Positions 6,909-7,687 of a stretch of DNA of 7,687 nt are shown in pieces. Position 1 is the stretch's first letter; each line of letters begins with the position of its first letter. Both the position numbers and the translations under genes were made by a program. Source of the DNA: Buchnera aphidicola (Brachycaudus cardui) (lineage in GTDB: Bacteria; Pseudomonadota; Gammaproteobacteria; Enterobacterales; Enterobacteriaceae); NCBI RefSeq assembly GCF_005081945.1, contig NZ_CP034880.1, forward strand, positions 1 to 7,687, written 5' to 3'. The notes under the pieces were generated by a model. That model made no database searches and was not told the origin of the DNA. It saw only the letters and a program-made list of their open reading frames with translations.

Positions 6909-7667
6909 GTGTATTTAGTGTCTAGAAAAAATTATATATATAATCCTAAACCAGTTTTTAATCCAACTCATAATAAGAGAAAAAGATCTAAATTTATTTG
7001 TTATGCTATGAAAAAAGCATCAGAAATAGACGTTGCTAGAAGTAGTTTAAATTATACTTTGCTACCTATAGATCCTAAAACTGGTAATGTTTTACCTCGA
7101 TTTAGACGATTAAATGAACATCGAGCATGTGCTATGAGAGCTATAGTACTTGCTATGTTATATTATTTTGATATTGATTCTAATTTAGTTCAAGCTTCTA
7201 TTGAAACATTAGCAGATGAATGTGGTTTATCTACTTTTTCAGATTCAGGCAATAAATCTATTACTCGTGCATCAAGATTAATAAATGAGTTTTTAGAACC
7301 TATGGGTTTTATAAAATGTAAACGAGAAAAAAGTAAATCAATGAGTAATTATATACCTAAAAAAATATCTTTAACTCCAATGTTTTTTATGTTGTTTGAT
7401 ATCTCGGAGTCAAAGATTAATAATTATTTATGTTCACGAATAAATTTTTCTCAAAAATCAAACATACAAGAAAAAAAAATGTTTATTTCTTTATCAGATA
7501 TAGAAATGATATCACAATTAGATGAAAAATCTGCTAGAAATAAAATTTTAAATGCCTTAATTAACTATTATAGCGCTAGCCAATTAACAAAAATAGGTCC
7601 TAAAGGTCTGAAAAAAAAGATAGATATTGAATATAATAATTTATGTAAATTATATAAAAAAAAATAA
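6909..7667 (+). CDS. repA1: IncFII-type plasmid replication initiator RepA1, shortened form
   Basis: Second RepA-family initiator, clearly paralogous to repA2 across the N-terminal two thirds: YNPKPVFNP (11-19), [16 protein letters not shown] (29-44), [11 protein letters not shown] (68-78), [22 protein letters not shown] (102-123), and YIPKKISLTPMFFMLFDISE (148-167). The C-terminal block from LDEKSAR (204-210) through LTKIGPKGLKKK (226-237) also matches. Between these blocks it has 38 residues where RepA2 has 67, a net loss of 29 that includes most of the basic stretch. It is 252 residues from the GTG at 6909. A second GTG at 6918 (249 residues) aligns at least as well with the RepA2 start. 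There is no nearby ATG and no visible Shine-Dalgarno sequence. A 9-A run (7471-7479) lies in the shortened region. The stop touches the terminal palindrome, and leuA starts 77 bases on if the molecule is circular. Confidence 0.87.
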   Translation: MYLVSRKNYIYNPKPVFNPTHNKRKRSKFICYAMKKASEIDVARSSLNYTLLPIDPKTGNVLPRFRRLNEHRACAMRAIVLAMLYYFDIDSNLVQASIETLADECGLSTFSDSGNKSITRASRLINEFLEPMGFIKCKREKSKSMSNYIPKKISLTPMFFMLFDISESKINNYLCSRINFSQKSNIQEKKMFISLSDIEMISQLDEKSARNKILNALINYYSASQLTKIGPKGLKKKIDIEYNNLCKLYKKK

Positions 7668-7687
7668 TAAAACAAATTTATACAATA
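7666..7687. repeat. Left arm of 44-bp palindrome at the circle junction
   Basis: These 22 bases are the exact reverse complement of bases 1-22; pairing breaks at the 23rd base. The arm overlaps the last two bases of the repA1 stop codon. Only two bases of the arm are G or C, so as RNA it would be a weak hairpin, less convincing as a terminator than the 4797-4858 element. Confidence 0.9.

Noticed and set aside
1..7687. CRISPR array, tRNA, rRNA, insertion sequence or toxin-antitoxin pair
   Set aside because: No spaced identical repeats of CRISPR length, no cloverleaf or rRNA-like conserved GC-rich segments, no transposase, and no small paired genes were seen on either strand.

Overview
The window looks like a complete circular leucine plasmid (pLeu type) of Buchnera aphidicola, the obligate endosymbiont of aphids. 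The DNA is very AT-rich, codons end mostly in A or T, and poly(A) and poly(T) runs are common. The proteins are nonetheless close to those of Escherichia coli: LeuA, LeuB, LeuC, LeuD and YqhA align with their enterobacterial orthologues over full length. leuABCD together with two IncFII-type repA genes and yqhA on about 7.7 kb is the known Buchnera pLeu gene set. I recognised this from memory of the family and did no database search.

Layout. On the + strand: leuA (start at 58), leuB, leuC and leuD (end at 4789), closely packed and reading as one operon. A 62-bp perfect palindrome at 4797-4858 follows and looks like a terminator for both strands. Next is a noncoding stretch to 5142 holding an iteron-like triplet and a 9-bp tandem repeat, which is my best candidate for the replication origin. 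repA2 (5143-5994) lies on the - strand, convergent with leuD. A 289-bp AT-rich divergent spacer separates it from yqhA (6284-6787, +). repA1 (6909-7667, +) follows. The last 22 and first 22 bases are the two halves of a perfect 44-bp palindrome. Joined as a circle, they place repA1 directly upstream of leuA.

How it works together. LeuA, LeuB and LeuCD convert 2-ketoisovalerate to 2-ketoisocaproate, the precursor of leucine, an essential amino acid for the aphid host. The repA genes would drive replication, so plasmid copy number sets leucine gene dosage. All catalytic residues checked in LeuA, LeuB and LeuC are present, and the conserved blocks of LeuD are intact. The LeuA feedback domain is present, but there is no room for a leuL attenuator. 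yqhA encodes a small four-helix membrane protein of unknown role.

Novelty. The gene content is a known type and I see no unknown multi-gene system. The points worth a second look are structural: the two palindromes, the repeat-rich candidate origin, the shortened RepA1, and the inverted repA pair around yqhA.
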